Position numbers and translations under genes: made by a program
From: Cyclobacteriaceae bacterium
GTDB taxonomy: Bacteria; Bacteroidota; Bacteroidia; Cytophagales; Cyclobacteriaceae
Direction of reading: 5' to 3'
DNA length: 64,000 nt
Assembly: GCA_019638395.1 (NCBI GenBank)
Contig: JAHBTX010000003.1
Location: 682,001-746,000, forward strand
Notes under the pieces: generated by a model
The model's database searches: none
Told to the model about the DNA's origin: nothing
The model's input: only the letters and a program-made list of their open reading frames with translations
Part shown: piece by piece, positions 28,270 through 35,761 of the stretch
Layout: the number at the start of each line of letters is the position of its first letter
Numbering within the stretch: the stretch's first letter is position 1

Positions 28270-28308
28270 GCAAGGTTTTTGGTTAACTTTGTTACTAAAT
28301 CTCAGCTT

Positions 28309-30267
28309 GTGAATTCGGTACTTCAGGTAAAACAATATTGCAACAGTCTGGTTAGCTACAACCGCAGAAAAACCCGCGTGGTAAACATTGGCAGAGTGCC
28401 GATGGGGGGCGATAATCCAATTCGCATTCAATCCATGACTACCATCGACACGATGGATACCAAAGGCTCGGTAGAGCAAACCATTAGAATGGTAGAAGCA
28501 GGTTGCGAATATGTACGCATTACCGCACCCAGCATTAAAGAAGCCCAAAACTTAGCCGAGATCAAAAAAGAATTACGCTTACGCGGATATGAAGTTCCGC
28601 TTATAGCAGATATACACTTTACACCCAACGCTGCCGAGCTTGCAGCGCGCTTAGTAGAAAAAGTTCGGGTTAACCCCGGCAACTATGCCGATAAAAAGCG
28701 TTTCGAAGAAATTGAATATACCGATGCTACCTATCAGGCCGAACTGGAACGCATTCGCGAAAAGTTTACGCCACTGGTAAAGATTTGCAAAGAGTATGGC
28801 ACGGCTATGCGCATTGGCACCAACCATGGTTCACTTTCCGATCGCATCATGAGTCGCTATGGCGATACACCGCTGGGTATGGTAGAATCAGCCTTGGAGT
28901 TTTTACGCATCTGCGAGGATTTGAATTTCTACGATATTGTATTATCAATGAAGGCAAGTAATCCGCAAGTAATGGTGCAGGCTTACCGGTTGTTGGTACA
29001 AAAGCTCGATGAAGAAAACTTTCAACCTTATCCGTTGCATCTTGGTGTAACCGAAGCAGGCGATGGGGAAGACGGTCGAATCAAATCTTCGGTTGGAATT
29101 GGTACGTTGCTGGAAGATGGGCTTGGAGATACAATACGCGTATCGTTAACCGAAGAACCAGAAGCAGAAGTACCTGTTGCTAAAATGCTTGCCGATCGAT
29201 ATGTAACGCGCAAAACTTCGTACAGCATTCCGGAGATTACAACCAATTCCATTAATCCGTATGCCTATACACGCAGGCATACAACTCAGGTTGGTAATAT
29301 CGGTGGCCATCAGGTTCCGCGCGTAGTGGCTGATTTTTCCGCCAAAGAAAAAATAACAACAGCTTCGTTGTTTGCCTTAGGCTATCACTATTCCGTTCCG
29401 TTAGACAAGTGGAATATCACCGATATGGCCTGCGATTACATTTTTCTGGGCGATAAAACAGTTGACTTTGAAATTCCGGGTACACTTGGTTTTATCTACA
29501 ACCATGCAACGTGGCTGAAGGTAAAAGAAAAACCCCGCAGTTATCCGTTCATTCATCCGAACGATTACCTGGCTGGAGTTGAACGTTCAACTGAAATCAA
29601 TTTTATCTACACTCAGCTTAAGGATATTACCAGCGAGTTTATTACAGCCATAAAGACGGATGCAACGGCTGTGCTGTTGATTGATACCTACAATGAACAC
29701 GGGCTTGCCGAACAACGCAGGTTATTTATTGAACTCATTAACCAGAATTGTTATGCACCGGTTATCATTGGCAGGGCCTATGCCGATTTGCAACCCGATC
29801 AATTGCAATTATATGCCGCTACTGATATGGGCGGGTTGTTGATTGATGGCTTGGGTGATGGCGTATTTATTGCGGCCGAACGGAGTGGTTCGGATAAAAT
29901 GATTAACGAAACAGCTTTTGGAATTTTGCAGGCAACCCGCACGCGTATTTCCAAAACAGAATATATCTCGTGCCCATCCTGCGGAAGAACTTTGTTTGAT
30001 CTGCAAGAGACTACCGCAAAAATCAGATCGCGCACCAGCCACTTAAAAGGAATTAAGATTGGTATTATGGGGTGCATTGTAAATGGCCCGGGCGAGATGG
30101 CCGATGCGGATTATGGCTACGTAGGTTCAGGGCCAGGCCGCATTACCTTATATAGGGGTAAAGAAGTAGTAAAACGAAATGTGCCCACACCACAGGCAGT
30201 AGATGCTTTGATCGGGCTTATTCAGGAAGATAATAATTGGATTGAGCCTCAATCCGTAACACACTAA
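28309..30267 (+). CDS. ispG: 4-hydroxy-3-methylbut-2-enyl diphosphate synthase, long form
   Basis: Sixth step of the MEP isoprenoid pathway (MEcPP to HMBPP). About 652 residues. The TIM barrel begins with VNIGRVPMGGDNPIRIQSMTT, then the large insertion domain found in Bacteroidota, Chlamydia and plant enzymes. The C-terminal 4Fe-4S domain has CPSC (near residue 555) and MGCIVNGPGEMADADYG with the third Cys and the catalytic Glu. The start is uncertain: GTG 28309 gives a short head before KQYCNSLVSYNRRKTR, where related proteins begin; the frame stays open to GTG 28243, inside the palindrome. Confidence 0.95.
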   Translation: MNSVLQVKQYCNSLVSYNRRKTRVVNIGRVPMGGDNPIRIQSMTTIDTMDTKGSVEQTIRMVEAGCEYVRITAPSIKEAQNLAEIKKELRLRGYEVPLIADIHFTPNAAELAARLVEKVRVNPGNYADKKRFEEIEYTDATYQAELERIREKFTPLVKICKEYGTAMRIGTNHGSLSDRIMSRYGDTPLGMVESALEFLRICEDLNFYDIVLSMKASNPQVMVQAYRLLVQKLDEENFQPYPLHLGVTEAGDGEDGRIKSSVGIGTLLEDGLGDTIRVSLTEEPEAEVPVAKMLADRYVTRKTSYSIPEITTNSINPYAYTRRHTTQVGNIGGHQVPRVVADFSAKEKITTASLFALGYHYSVPLDKWNITDMACDYIFLGDKTVDFEIPGTLGFIYNHATWLKVKEKPRSYPFIHPNDYLAGVERSTEINFIYTQLKDITSEFITAIKTDATAVLLIDTYNEHGLAEQRRLFIELINQNCYAPVIIGRAYADLQPDQLQLYAATDMGGLLIDGLGDGVFIAAERSGSDKMINETAFGILQATRTRISKTEYISCPSCGRTLFDLQETTAKIRSRTSHLKGIKIGIMGCIVNGPGEMADADYGYVGSGPGRITLYRGKEVVKRNVPTPQAVDALIGLIQEDNNWIEPQSVTH

Positions 30268-30272
30268 ACATT

Positions 30273-30482
30273 ATGGAAAAGCAAGCAACAACCAGAGAAA
30301 AGAAAAAACTTTCGTTACGCGAGTTTTTCTCGTTGGGTGAAGTAGGTGGGTATTTTTTTCGCAAGAAAGATCCGGCACGCCCTACCAATACCAACATCAG
30401 AATGATGCACGGCATCAATAAAATTTCAATTGTCATTTTTTTGATTGGTGTACTATACCTCATCTTAAAGCGTTTCATTTGA
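30273..30482 (+). CDS. small single-helix membrane protein
   Basis: 69 residues: a basic N-terminus, FFSLGEVGGYFFRKKDPARPTN, and one C-terminal helix (about 50-66). The central motif looks conserved among Bacteroidota small proteins (I believe a DUF6728-type family, from memory only). It starts 5 bases after ispG, and its stop overlaps the TTG start of the next gene. Function unknown. Confidence 0.75.
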   Translation: MEKQATTREKKKLSLREFFSLGEVGGYFFRKKDPARPTNTNIRMMHGINKISIVIFLIGVLYLILKRFI

Positions 30483-30832
30483 ACGTAGAGCAGTTTAGAA
30501 GTTATTGCTTAGCCAAACGCGGGGTAACCGAAGCGTTTCCTTTTGGTGAACAAACAATGGTGTTTAAGGTAATGGGTAAAATGTTTGCCCTGGCCGATGT
30601 AACTATTTTTGAAAGTATAAATCTGAAATGCGATCCGGAAGAAGCTATGCTTTTGCGTGAACAATATCCGGCAGTGCTCCCGGGCTATCACATGAATAAG
30701 AAACACTGGAATACAGTACTGATGAATGAAGGCTTGCCAGATAAGTTGGTGAAAAAATGGATTGACGATTCGTATAAACTGGTTGTGGCCGGCCTGCCAG
30801 CCAGGGTCAAGGCAGAATTTAAGCAGCTTTAG
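30479..30832 (+). CDS. MmcQ/YjbR family protein
   Basis: 117 residues starting with TTG 30479 (TTGA overlap with the previous stop); no nearby ATG gives a full domain. VTEAFPFGEQTMVFKVMGKMFAL, NLKCDPEEA and GYHMNKKHWNTV are characteristic of the MmcQ/YjbR (CyaY-like fold) family. The family is described as DNA-binding-like, but its role is poorly defined. Confidence 0.87.
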   Translation: MNVEQFRSYCLAKRGVTEAFPFGEQTMVFKVMGKMFALADVTIFESINLKCDPEEAMLLREQYPAVLPGYHMNKKHWNTVLMNEGLPDKLVKKWIDDSYKLVVAGLPARVKAEFKQL

Positions 30833-30891
30833 GTTTGATTTTCAGTAATTTAGGGTTGCCAAACCACCGTGTATTACTGGAGTTAATTAAT

Positions 30892-30899
30892 TACTTTTG
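30892..30899 (+). promoter_or_regulatory. candidate -7 element of the lipoprotein gene
   Basis: TACTTTTG fits TAnnTTTG, 22 bases upstream of ATG 30922. No good TTTG is found at the -33 distance. Confidence 0.35.
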
Positions 30900-30921
30900 T
30901 TGATTGCGAACGTCTATAGGA

Positions 30922-31782
30922 ATGATACGGGCATTATTCGTATGTACATTTTTATTGCTGGTTATGGGAGCCTGTACCCAACGCCTTATTTGCCCGGCTT
31001 ACCAGAGCTCATTTATTTATGATAAGCCAACAGCCCGCGAGAAATTCTTCTATTACAACGAAAGCACCACCCAACCGCGCGAGGTATTGGCTTCGGCAAA
31101 CAGTAAAACCATTACACTCCCCGCGCGCGATTCAACCTGGCGAAAGAGTGATGCCTTACCCGGACCAGCGTTGCCGCAGGTGCGGAAACGAAAGAAAGGG
31201 CGCTATCTGCTGCTGCCAGAAAAAACATACAAGCAAGCATTAAGGTCGTTGCGCACGGTTGAGATGAAGCCTGTATATCCCAAAAAGCAATCCGATTCGC
31301 TCGATATAGCTGCAGAATTAGATAGTGCCGCCCGAAGCATTTCGGACACGCTTACCGCCCAGGTAGCTAAACCCCGCAAAGCAGAAGACAGCGTTTACAT
31401 GATAACCAAAACCAAAGAGAAGTATAACATCGATCAGGATGCTTACCTCTGGTACTTCCGCGATGTATTGGTGTTACCAGATGTACGTGCGGCTATGATG
31501 GAAGAGGGCGAAGTGCAGGCAGCCAGGAAAAAAACCGATAAAAAATCTAAAGGTGGATTGTTTAAAAACCTGTTCAAGAAAAAAGATAAGAAGAAACTGC
31601 TGGCCGATAGCCTGTCCGTTTCAAATGAAGAACAAGAGGCCGACTCTATCCAAACACAAACAAAGCCAAAGAAGAAACTGTTAGGCGGATTGTTTAATAA
31701 AAAAGCGAAAGCTGATAAGGCAAAGCCAGTTGAAAACCCGAATGATAAGAAGAAGGAGGAAGAGGATGATGGGTTTGAGTAA
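30922..31782 (+). CDS. lipoprotein with basic C-terminal repeats
   Basis: 286 residues from ATG 30922 (a TTG six codons earlier is possible). Lipobox VMGAC near residues 13-17. No enzymatic domain was recognised. The C-terminal third is very Lys-rich and contains two copies of a KKxLxxxLFxKK-like motif (near GGLFKNLFKKKDKKKLL and KKKLLGGLFNKKAK), ending in an acidic EEEDDGFE tail. It may bind nucleic acid, peptidoglycan or lipid through charge; that is a guess. Confidence 0.72.
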   Translation: MIRALFVCTFLLLVMGACTQRLICPAYQSSFIYDKPTAREKFFYYNESTTQPREVLASANSKTITLPARDSTWRKSDALPGPALPQVRKRKKGRYLLLPEKTYKQALRSLRTVEMKPVYPKKQSDSLDIAAELDSAARSISDTLTAQVAKPRKAEDSVYMITKTKEKYNIDQDAYLWYFRDVLVLPDVRAAMMEEGEVQAARKKTDKKSKGGLFKNLFKKKDKKKLLADSLSVSNEEQEADSIQTQTKPKKKLLGGLFNKKAKADKAKPVENPNDKKKEEEDDGFE

Positions 31783-31827
31783 GAAGATCCGCGCGGTAAG
31801 CGTATCTAAATTAGCCTAATTAAACTA

Positions 31828-32523
31828 TTAATCAAACAAAGTTAAATTTCCGAATTGATCGGCCGGTGGAGCGGGCAGCAGGAGCGAGGGCTTATCAACA
31901 TCAGGAGAAAAAACAGCGGGCGAAACAACATGGCTGGTTAACGCATTTTCATCCAAAGGCTTGATTAAAGCCAATAGTTGTAATTCAGTTGCATGGGGGT
32001 TTAACCAAATCAATTCTTGTTCGCGGTTAAATATTACCGGCATCCGATCTGTAACGGATAGCACGGGTGCAGTAGCCGGCATGGTTAATACAGAGAAGGT
32101 GTGAAATGAATTTCCATCCTGATCGTCATATTCTTCCCATATTCCTGCAAACGAGATAAGAGCTTGTTGAGGTGTAAACAAATGCGGTACAAGTGATTTT
32201 TTGCCGATTTTTTTCCACGCATAAAATCCATTTGCAGGAATAAGGCAACGATAGCGCATCAATGCTTTGCGTAACAAGGGCTTTTCCTGAATCCATTCTA
32301 CACGCGTGTTGATGATACGCTCGGCCAATGTTTTGTTTTTTATCCATGCCGGAGCCGTGCCCCAATAAAAAAAAGAAAACCCTTGTGGGCTTTGATGGGT
32401 TATAACGGGGAGCAATTTGCCGGGAGATGCATTGTAGCAAGGTGTATAACCCGGTGCCTCTTCAATTCCAAATCGTGCAACAAGTTGGTTCAGGTTTGAA
32501 TGAATGGCGTAACGTTCTGTCAT
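31828..32523 (-). CDS. SRAP (YedK/HMCES-like) protein with replaced catalytic residues
   Basis: 231 residues, similar to the SOS-response-associated peptidase fold along its whole length: N-x-R-x-E (NTRVE, 72-76), RCLIPANGFYAW (92-103), FAGIWEEY and DRMPVIF (159-165). In active SRAP proteins Cys2 cross-links abasic DNA, and the Glu of GFYEW and the His of HDRMP assist. Here these are Thr2 (MTERY instead of MCGRY), Ala102 and Thr158. The start is firm: the ATG overlaps the preceding stop as ATGA and aligns with the family N-terminus. It is a probable pseudoenzyme, perhaps still binding DNA. Confidence 0.88.
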   Translation of the reverse strand: MTERYAIHSNLNQLVARFGIEEAPGYTPCYNASPGKLLPVITHQSPQGFSFFYWGTAPAWIKNKTLAERIINTRVEWIQEKPLLRKALMRYRCLIPANGFYAWKKIGKKSLVPHLFTPQQALISFAGIWEEYDDQDGNSFHTFSVLTMPATAPVLSVTDRMPVIFNREQELIWLNPHATELQLLALIKPLDENALTSHVVSPAVFSPDVDKPSLLLPAPPADQFGNLTLFD

Positions 32524-33464
32524 ATTCCAGATTGAATAAACTGCAATGCCCGCAGTTCGCTCCAATATACCCCATTTTTAGTAAACTGTGCGAACCCCAC
32601 ATGGCCTCCATGTTGTGGGTATTCAGTTTTTAAATAGATATGTTCTTTAAAGTTATTCGGGTAGCACCGGGTACTCAAAAAGGGGTCGTTTGCTGCATTT
32701 ACCAATAAAGTTTGTCTTCTTAAATGATCTAAGAAATAAAGCGAACTGCATTTTTCATAATAGTCCAGCGCACCAGCAAAACCATGTATGGGAGCGGTGT
32801 AGGCATCATCGAAATCAAATAAAGTATTAATGCGATCTAATGGTTGTATATCAATACCGGGCATCATGCTGGCTTTCAATTTTACTTTTTGCTTTAGCGT
32901 TTTTAAAAACCGTTTTGAGTAAATACCATAAGCACTGGATGTAATTTGCATGCTGCAGCTATGTAAATGCAAGGGTACAGAGAATGCCACCACCCGGTTT
33001 ATTTGTTTGGCCAGTGTATGTGCTTGTTCACCCACGTATTTCAACGTAAGGTTTCCACCCAGGCTAAAGCCAACCAGGTTTATTGCAGCATAACCTTTGG
33101 TGATGGCGTATTGAACAACAAGATCCAAATCATCGGTAGCGCCACTGTGATAAAACCGTAATTGCCAATTCATTTCTTCGCTGCAACCCCGGTAATTCCA
33201 GGCTAACACATCGTAGCCATTCTGCGAAAAAATCTTTGCCATACCTTTTATGTATGCGCGCTCACTATTCCCTTCCAATCCGTGCGAGATAATGACGAGT
33301 TTATCCGAGTTGTTGTTAATCCAATCCAGATCCAGAAAATCCTGATCGGGGGTAATCATGCGCTCGCGCGAATAGGTAACTCCGGTTACAGTACGAAACA
33401 AGGCCGGGTAAATGGTTTCGAGGTGATTGGTAAACAGGATTGCGGGGGCACGATAAGCCTGCAT
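32520..33464 (-). CDS. alpha/beta hydrolase, YheT/ABHD1-3 family
   Basis: 314 residues. HGLEGNS (oxyanion region), the RGCSEE loop, YHSGATDDL, nucleophile elbow GFSLGGN (Ser near residue 144), acid in NAANDPFLS and a His in QHGGHVGF. This is the YheT-type pattern; related enzymes are esterases or lipases of unknown natural substrate. It lies one base after the DinB-like gene and is coupled to the SRAP gene by a 4-base overlap. Confidence 0.9.
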   Translation of the reverse strand: MQAYRAPAILFTNHLETIYPALFRTVTGVTYSRERMITPDQDFLDLDWINNNSDKLVIISHGLEGNSERAYIKGMAKIFSQNGYDVLAWNYRGCSEEMNWQLRFYHSGATDDLDLVVQYAITKGYAAINLVGFSLGGNLTLKYVGEQAHTLAKQINRVVAFSVPLHLHSCSMQITSSAYGIYSKRFLKTLKQKVKLKASMMPGIDIQPLDRINTLFDFDDAYTAPIHGFAGALDYYEKCSSLYFLDHLRRQTLLVNAANDPFLSTRCYPNNFKEHIYLKTEYPQHGGHVGFAQFTKNGVYWSELRALQFIQSGI

Positions 33465-33465
33465 A

Positions 33466-34002
33466 CTACCAATTCATTCGCTTTCGAAGTTCGGTTATGT
33501 GGGCTGTGTGATGGGCGCCATGCCATGCATACATAGCAATCATATTGTGCAATACCACCTGCTTCTGTGTTTCCGGATGAATGAATGCTCGTAACAACTG
33601 TTCTTCGGTTAAACTTTCCAGTAACAATGGAAGCTTTTGATGCAATGCCTTTATTACCGAAAGCGAAATTTCTACCGGTAACAATGCGTCAGGAGTTTCG
33701 GCCCACCGTTTTTCGTTATAAGCTTTTATCATGGGTGTGTCTTCAGTAAGCGTCCACTTAAAACGGATGTAGGCATTCATGTGGCTATCGGCTACGTGGT
33801 GGACTACTTGTCTTACGGTCCATCCGCCTTCGCGATACGGGGTATCTAATTGGATGTTGGTTAATCCTGTTACTGCGGCTTCAAGTTGCTGGGGCAGTTC
33901 ACGAATGTGGTTAACAGCTGCTGAAATTTCAGCAGATGTATGACTTTGTTGTGGTGTAAATTTACCAATAGGATAACGCAGGTCTGTTTCGCTCAAACTC
34001 AT
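33466..34002 (-). CDS. DinB/YfiT-like putative metal-dependent hydrolase
   Basis: 178 residues. DinB four-helix bundle with likely metal-binding His in VVHHVADSH (about 66-74) and YAWHGAHHTAHI (near 157-168), plus the N-terminal RYPIGKF of the YfiT/BstA subgroup. Related proteins may act as thiol-S-transferases using bacillithiol, but the role here is not shown. The start overlaps the terC-like stop by 4 bases. Confidence 0.88.
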   Translation of the reverse strand: MSLSETDLRYPIGKFTPQQSHTSAEISAAVNHIRELPQQLEAAVTGLTNIQLDTPYREGGWTVRQVVHHVADSHMNAYIRFKWTLTEDTPMIKAYNEKRWAETPDALLPVEISLSVIKALHQKLPLLLESLTEEQLLRAFIHPETQKQVVLHNMIAMYAWHGAHHTAHITELRKRMNW

Positions 34003-34820
34003 TTATTCAATTCTTTAACAGCTTCTTCCAGTTGTTTATCGTCATACCCTTTGTTCAGTTTTACCGGGTTTGATTTTGCTTTTCGTTTTTTACGCACCCG
34101 TATATTGGTAAACTCGATCAGTAGCGAAAAAGCTACTGCAAAGTAGATATATCCTTTCGGGATTTCCTGGTGCAAACCTTCTAACAATAGTGTAAAGCCA
34201 ATTAGTATGAGGAAGCCCAATGCCAGCACTTCCATAGAAGGATGGTTTTTAATAAACGTACTGATGGCACCGGAGAAGAACATCATAACAATAATGGAAA
34301 CAATAACAGCAATAATCATGATCACTACCTGCTCGGGCGGAACAATACCTACTGCAGTAAGAATAGAATCGAATGAAAAGATAATGTCCAATAAAATTAT
34401 CTGAACAATGGTGCCGGCAAAAGTTACCGTTGCGGCCTTACCAATAGAAGTTTCTTCTTCATCATCGCCTTCCATTTCATGATTGATTTCTAAAGTGCTT
34501 TTTGCGATTAAGAACAAACCACCAAAGCCAAGAATTAAATCCTTACCACTAAAAGCCATATCGTGTTTAATCAGAAAGTTGGCGGGTATTGTAAAGAGTG
34601 GCTCTACAAAACCAATGATCCATGTAATGCAAAGCAACAGCACAATGCGTACAAACATCGCCAACCCCAGGCCCAGGTTGCGGGCTTTAGGCCGCTGCTC
34701 TTCTGGTAGCTTGTTGGAGACGATGGAAATGAAAATGATGTTGTCGATACCGAGAACTATTTCCAGAAAACAAAGTGTAAGCAGGGCCAGCCAGGTATCG
34801 GCTTTAAGGAACATTTCCAT
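33999..34820 (-). CDS. TerC family integral membrane protein
   Basis: 273 residues and seven or so helices. The diagnostic acidic helices are LEIVLGIDNIIFIS (about 19-32) and LLDIIFSFDSILTAVG; the Asp residues are thought to bind metal in this family (tellurite resistance or Mn2+ export). It is the first gene of a four-gene operon. Two ATGs (34820, 34814) are equally good starts. Confidence 0.9.
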   Translation of the reverse strand: MEMFLKADTWLALLTLCFLEIVLGIDNIIFISIVSNKLPEEQRPKARNLGLGLAMFVRIVLLLCITWIIGFVEPLFTIPANFLIKHDMAFSGKDLILGFGGLFLIAKSTLEINHEMEGDDEEETSIGKAATVTFAGTIVQIILLDIIFSFDSILTAVGIVPPEQVVIMIIAVIVSIIVMMFFSGAISTFIKNHPSMEVLALGFLILIGFTLLLEGLHQEIPKGYIYFAVAFSLLIEFTNIRVRKKRKAKSNPVKLNKGYDDKQLEEAVKELNK

Positions 34821-35001
34821 ACTAATAAGCGAAGTTTGGTGCTACTTTAAACGGTTAAATTAGCCAAAGAAACTTACATTTTAAACTCGCTTTAGCAAAG
34901 AAAGAAACTGGAAAATTTGAATGATTTTGCGGTTTTCGCCCGAATCAGCCTACATATAAAAGGGTGGTGGTTTTGGGGCGGAATAGTACGTGTTATTTTT
35001 T

Positions 35002-35009
35002 TAATTTTG
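35002..35009 (+). promoter_or_regulatory. candidate -7 element of the toxin-antitoxin pair
   Basis: TAATTTTG matches TAnnTTTG. A TTTG is seen at 34972-34975, but the 26-base spacing is long. Transcription would start about a dozen bases before ATG 35028, leaving almost no leader. Confidence 0.35.
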
Positions 35010-35027
35010 CCGTATAATTATGGATGT

Positions 35028-35285
35028 ATGGACGCAAAAATAACCTTAAGATTTGATGCCACTGTAATTGAGCGCGCCAAGAGATTTGCCGATAAACAAA
35101 ACATTAGTTTATCGCGGTTAACAGAACTTCTCTATGATAAGATCACACATCAATCTTACGCTAGCCTGGAGGACATTGCAGTTGCCGATTGGGTAATTCA
35201 AGTAGCAGAAGGCAAGGCTGAATACAGAACCAAAAAACGCAGCCGGAAATCGTTACGGAATGAATTCTTGAAATCACAGAAATGA
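35028..35285 (+). CDS. RHH-type antitoxin
   Basis: 85 residues from ATG 35028 (the frame is open further upstream, but without family similarity). KITLRFDATVIERAKRFADKQNISLSRLTELL is a ribbon-helix-helix pattern like DUF6364 antitoxins: one beta strand and two helices. A basic C-terminal tail follows (residues about 65-85) that would wrap the toxin. Its stop overlaps the toxin start (ATGA). It probably represses its own promoter. Confidence 0.82.
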   Translation: MDAKITLRFDATVIERAKRFADKQNISLSRLTELLYDKITHQSYASLEDIAVADWVIQVAEGKAEYRTKKRSRKSLRNEFLKSQK

Positions 35286-35704
35286 AAATATTTTTGGATG
35301 CCAACGTTCTGGTAACCGTACTAAACAAAGAGTATCCGGTGTTTCCGTATGCGGCCAAATTGTTGAGTCTTGCCGACCACCCCCGATACACATTGTTTAC
35401 ATCGCCTATTTGTTTGGCTATTGCATTTTATTTTGCTGAGAAGAAATCAGGTAGAGTGGGGGCGTTAAAGAAAATGCAAGTGCTGTGCAGTAAAATTAAA
35501 ATCGCAGCAGTTGATACGAGGGTTGTAATGCGAACCTTGGCAAACAAAACCATTACTGACTTTGAAGATGGGCTAGAGTACTACGCAGCCGAACAAACCA
35601 ATTGCTCTTGTATAATAACCGAAGATACAGTCGATTTTTCCTTCTCAAAAATGGAAGTGCTAAAGGCAGAGGAGTTTTTGGTGAAGTATGCGAGTTACAA
35701 TTAA
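35282..35704 (+). CDS. PIN-domain toxin (VapC-like)
   Basis: 140 residues. The first acidic residue is in FLDANVLV (Asp6), the second cluster is DFEDGLEYYAA (near 98-108), and the last is TEDTVDFSF (near 117-125), the expected PIN nuclease acids. It is likely an RNase inhibited by the antitoxin encoded just upstream. It is followed by a bidirectional hairpin. Confidence 0.85.
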   Translation: MKIFLDANVLVTVLNKEYPVFPYAAKLLSLADHPRYTLFTSPICLAIAFYFAEKKSGRVGALKKMQVLCSKIKIAAVDTRVVMRTLANKTITDFEDGLEYYAAEQTNCSCIITEDTVDFSFSKMEVLKAEEFLVKYASYN

Positions 35705-35749
35705 TAAATCCAAAGTTTAAAAAGACGGGTTACTTAAACTTTGGATTTA
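35705..35749. terminator. bidirectional terminator between the PIN gene and the surface-protein gene
   Basis: Perfect 16-bp arms, TAAATCCAAAGTTTAA (35705-35720) and its complement (35734-35749), with a 13-base loop. It lies between convergent genes, one base after the PIN stop and 12 bases from the end of the minus-strand gene. AT-rich on both sides. Confidence 0.65.
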
Positions 35750-35761
35750 ATACTATAAGCT

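Noticed and set aside
32524-32565. Earlier SRAP start that might restore an N-terminal Cys
   Set aside because: The extension (MERTAGIAVYSIWN) has no Cys, and the family N-terminus aligns with MTERY at 32523.
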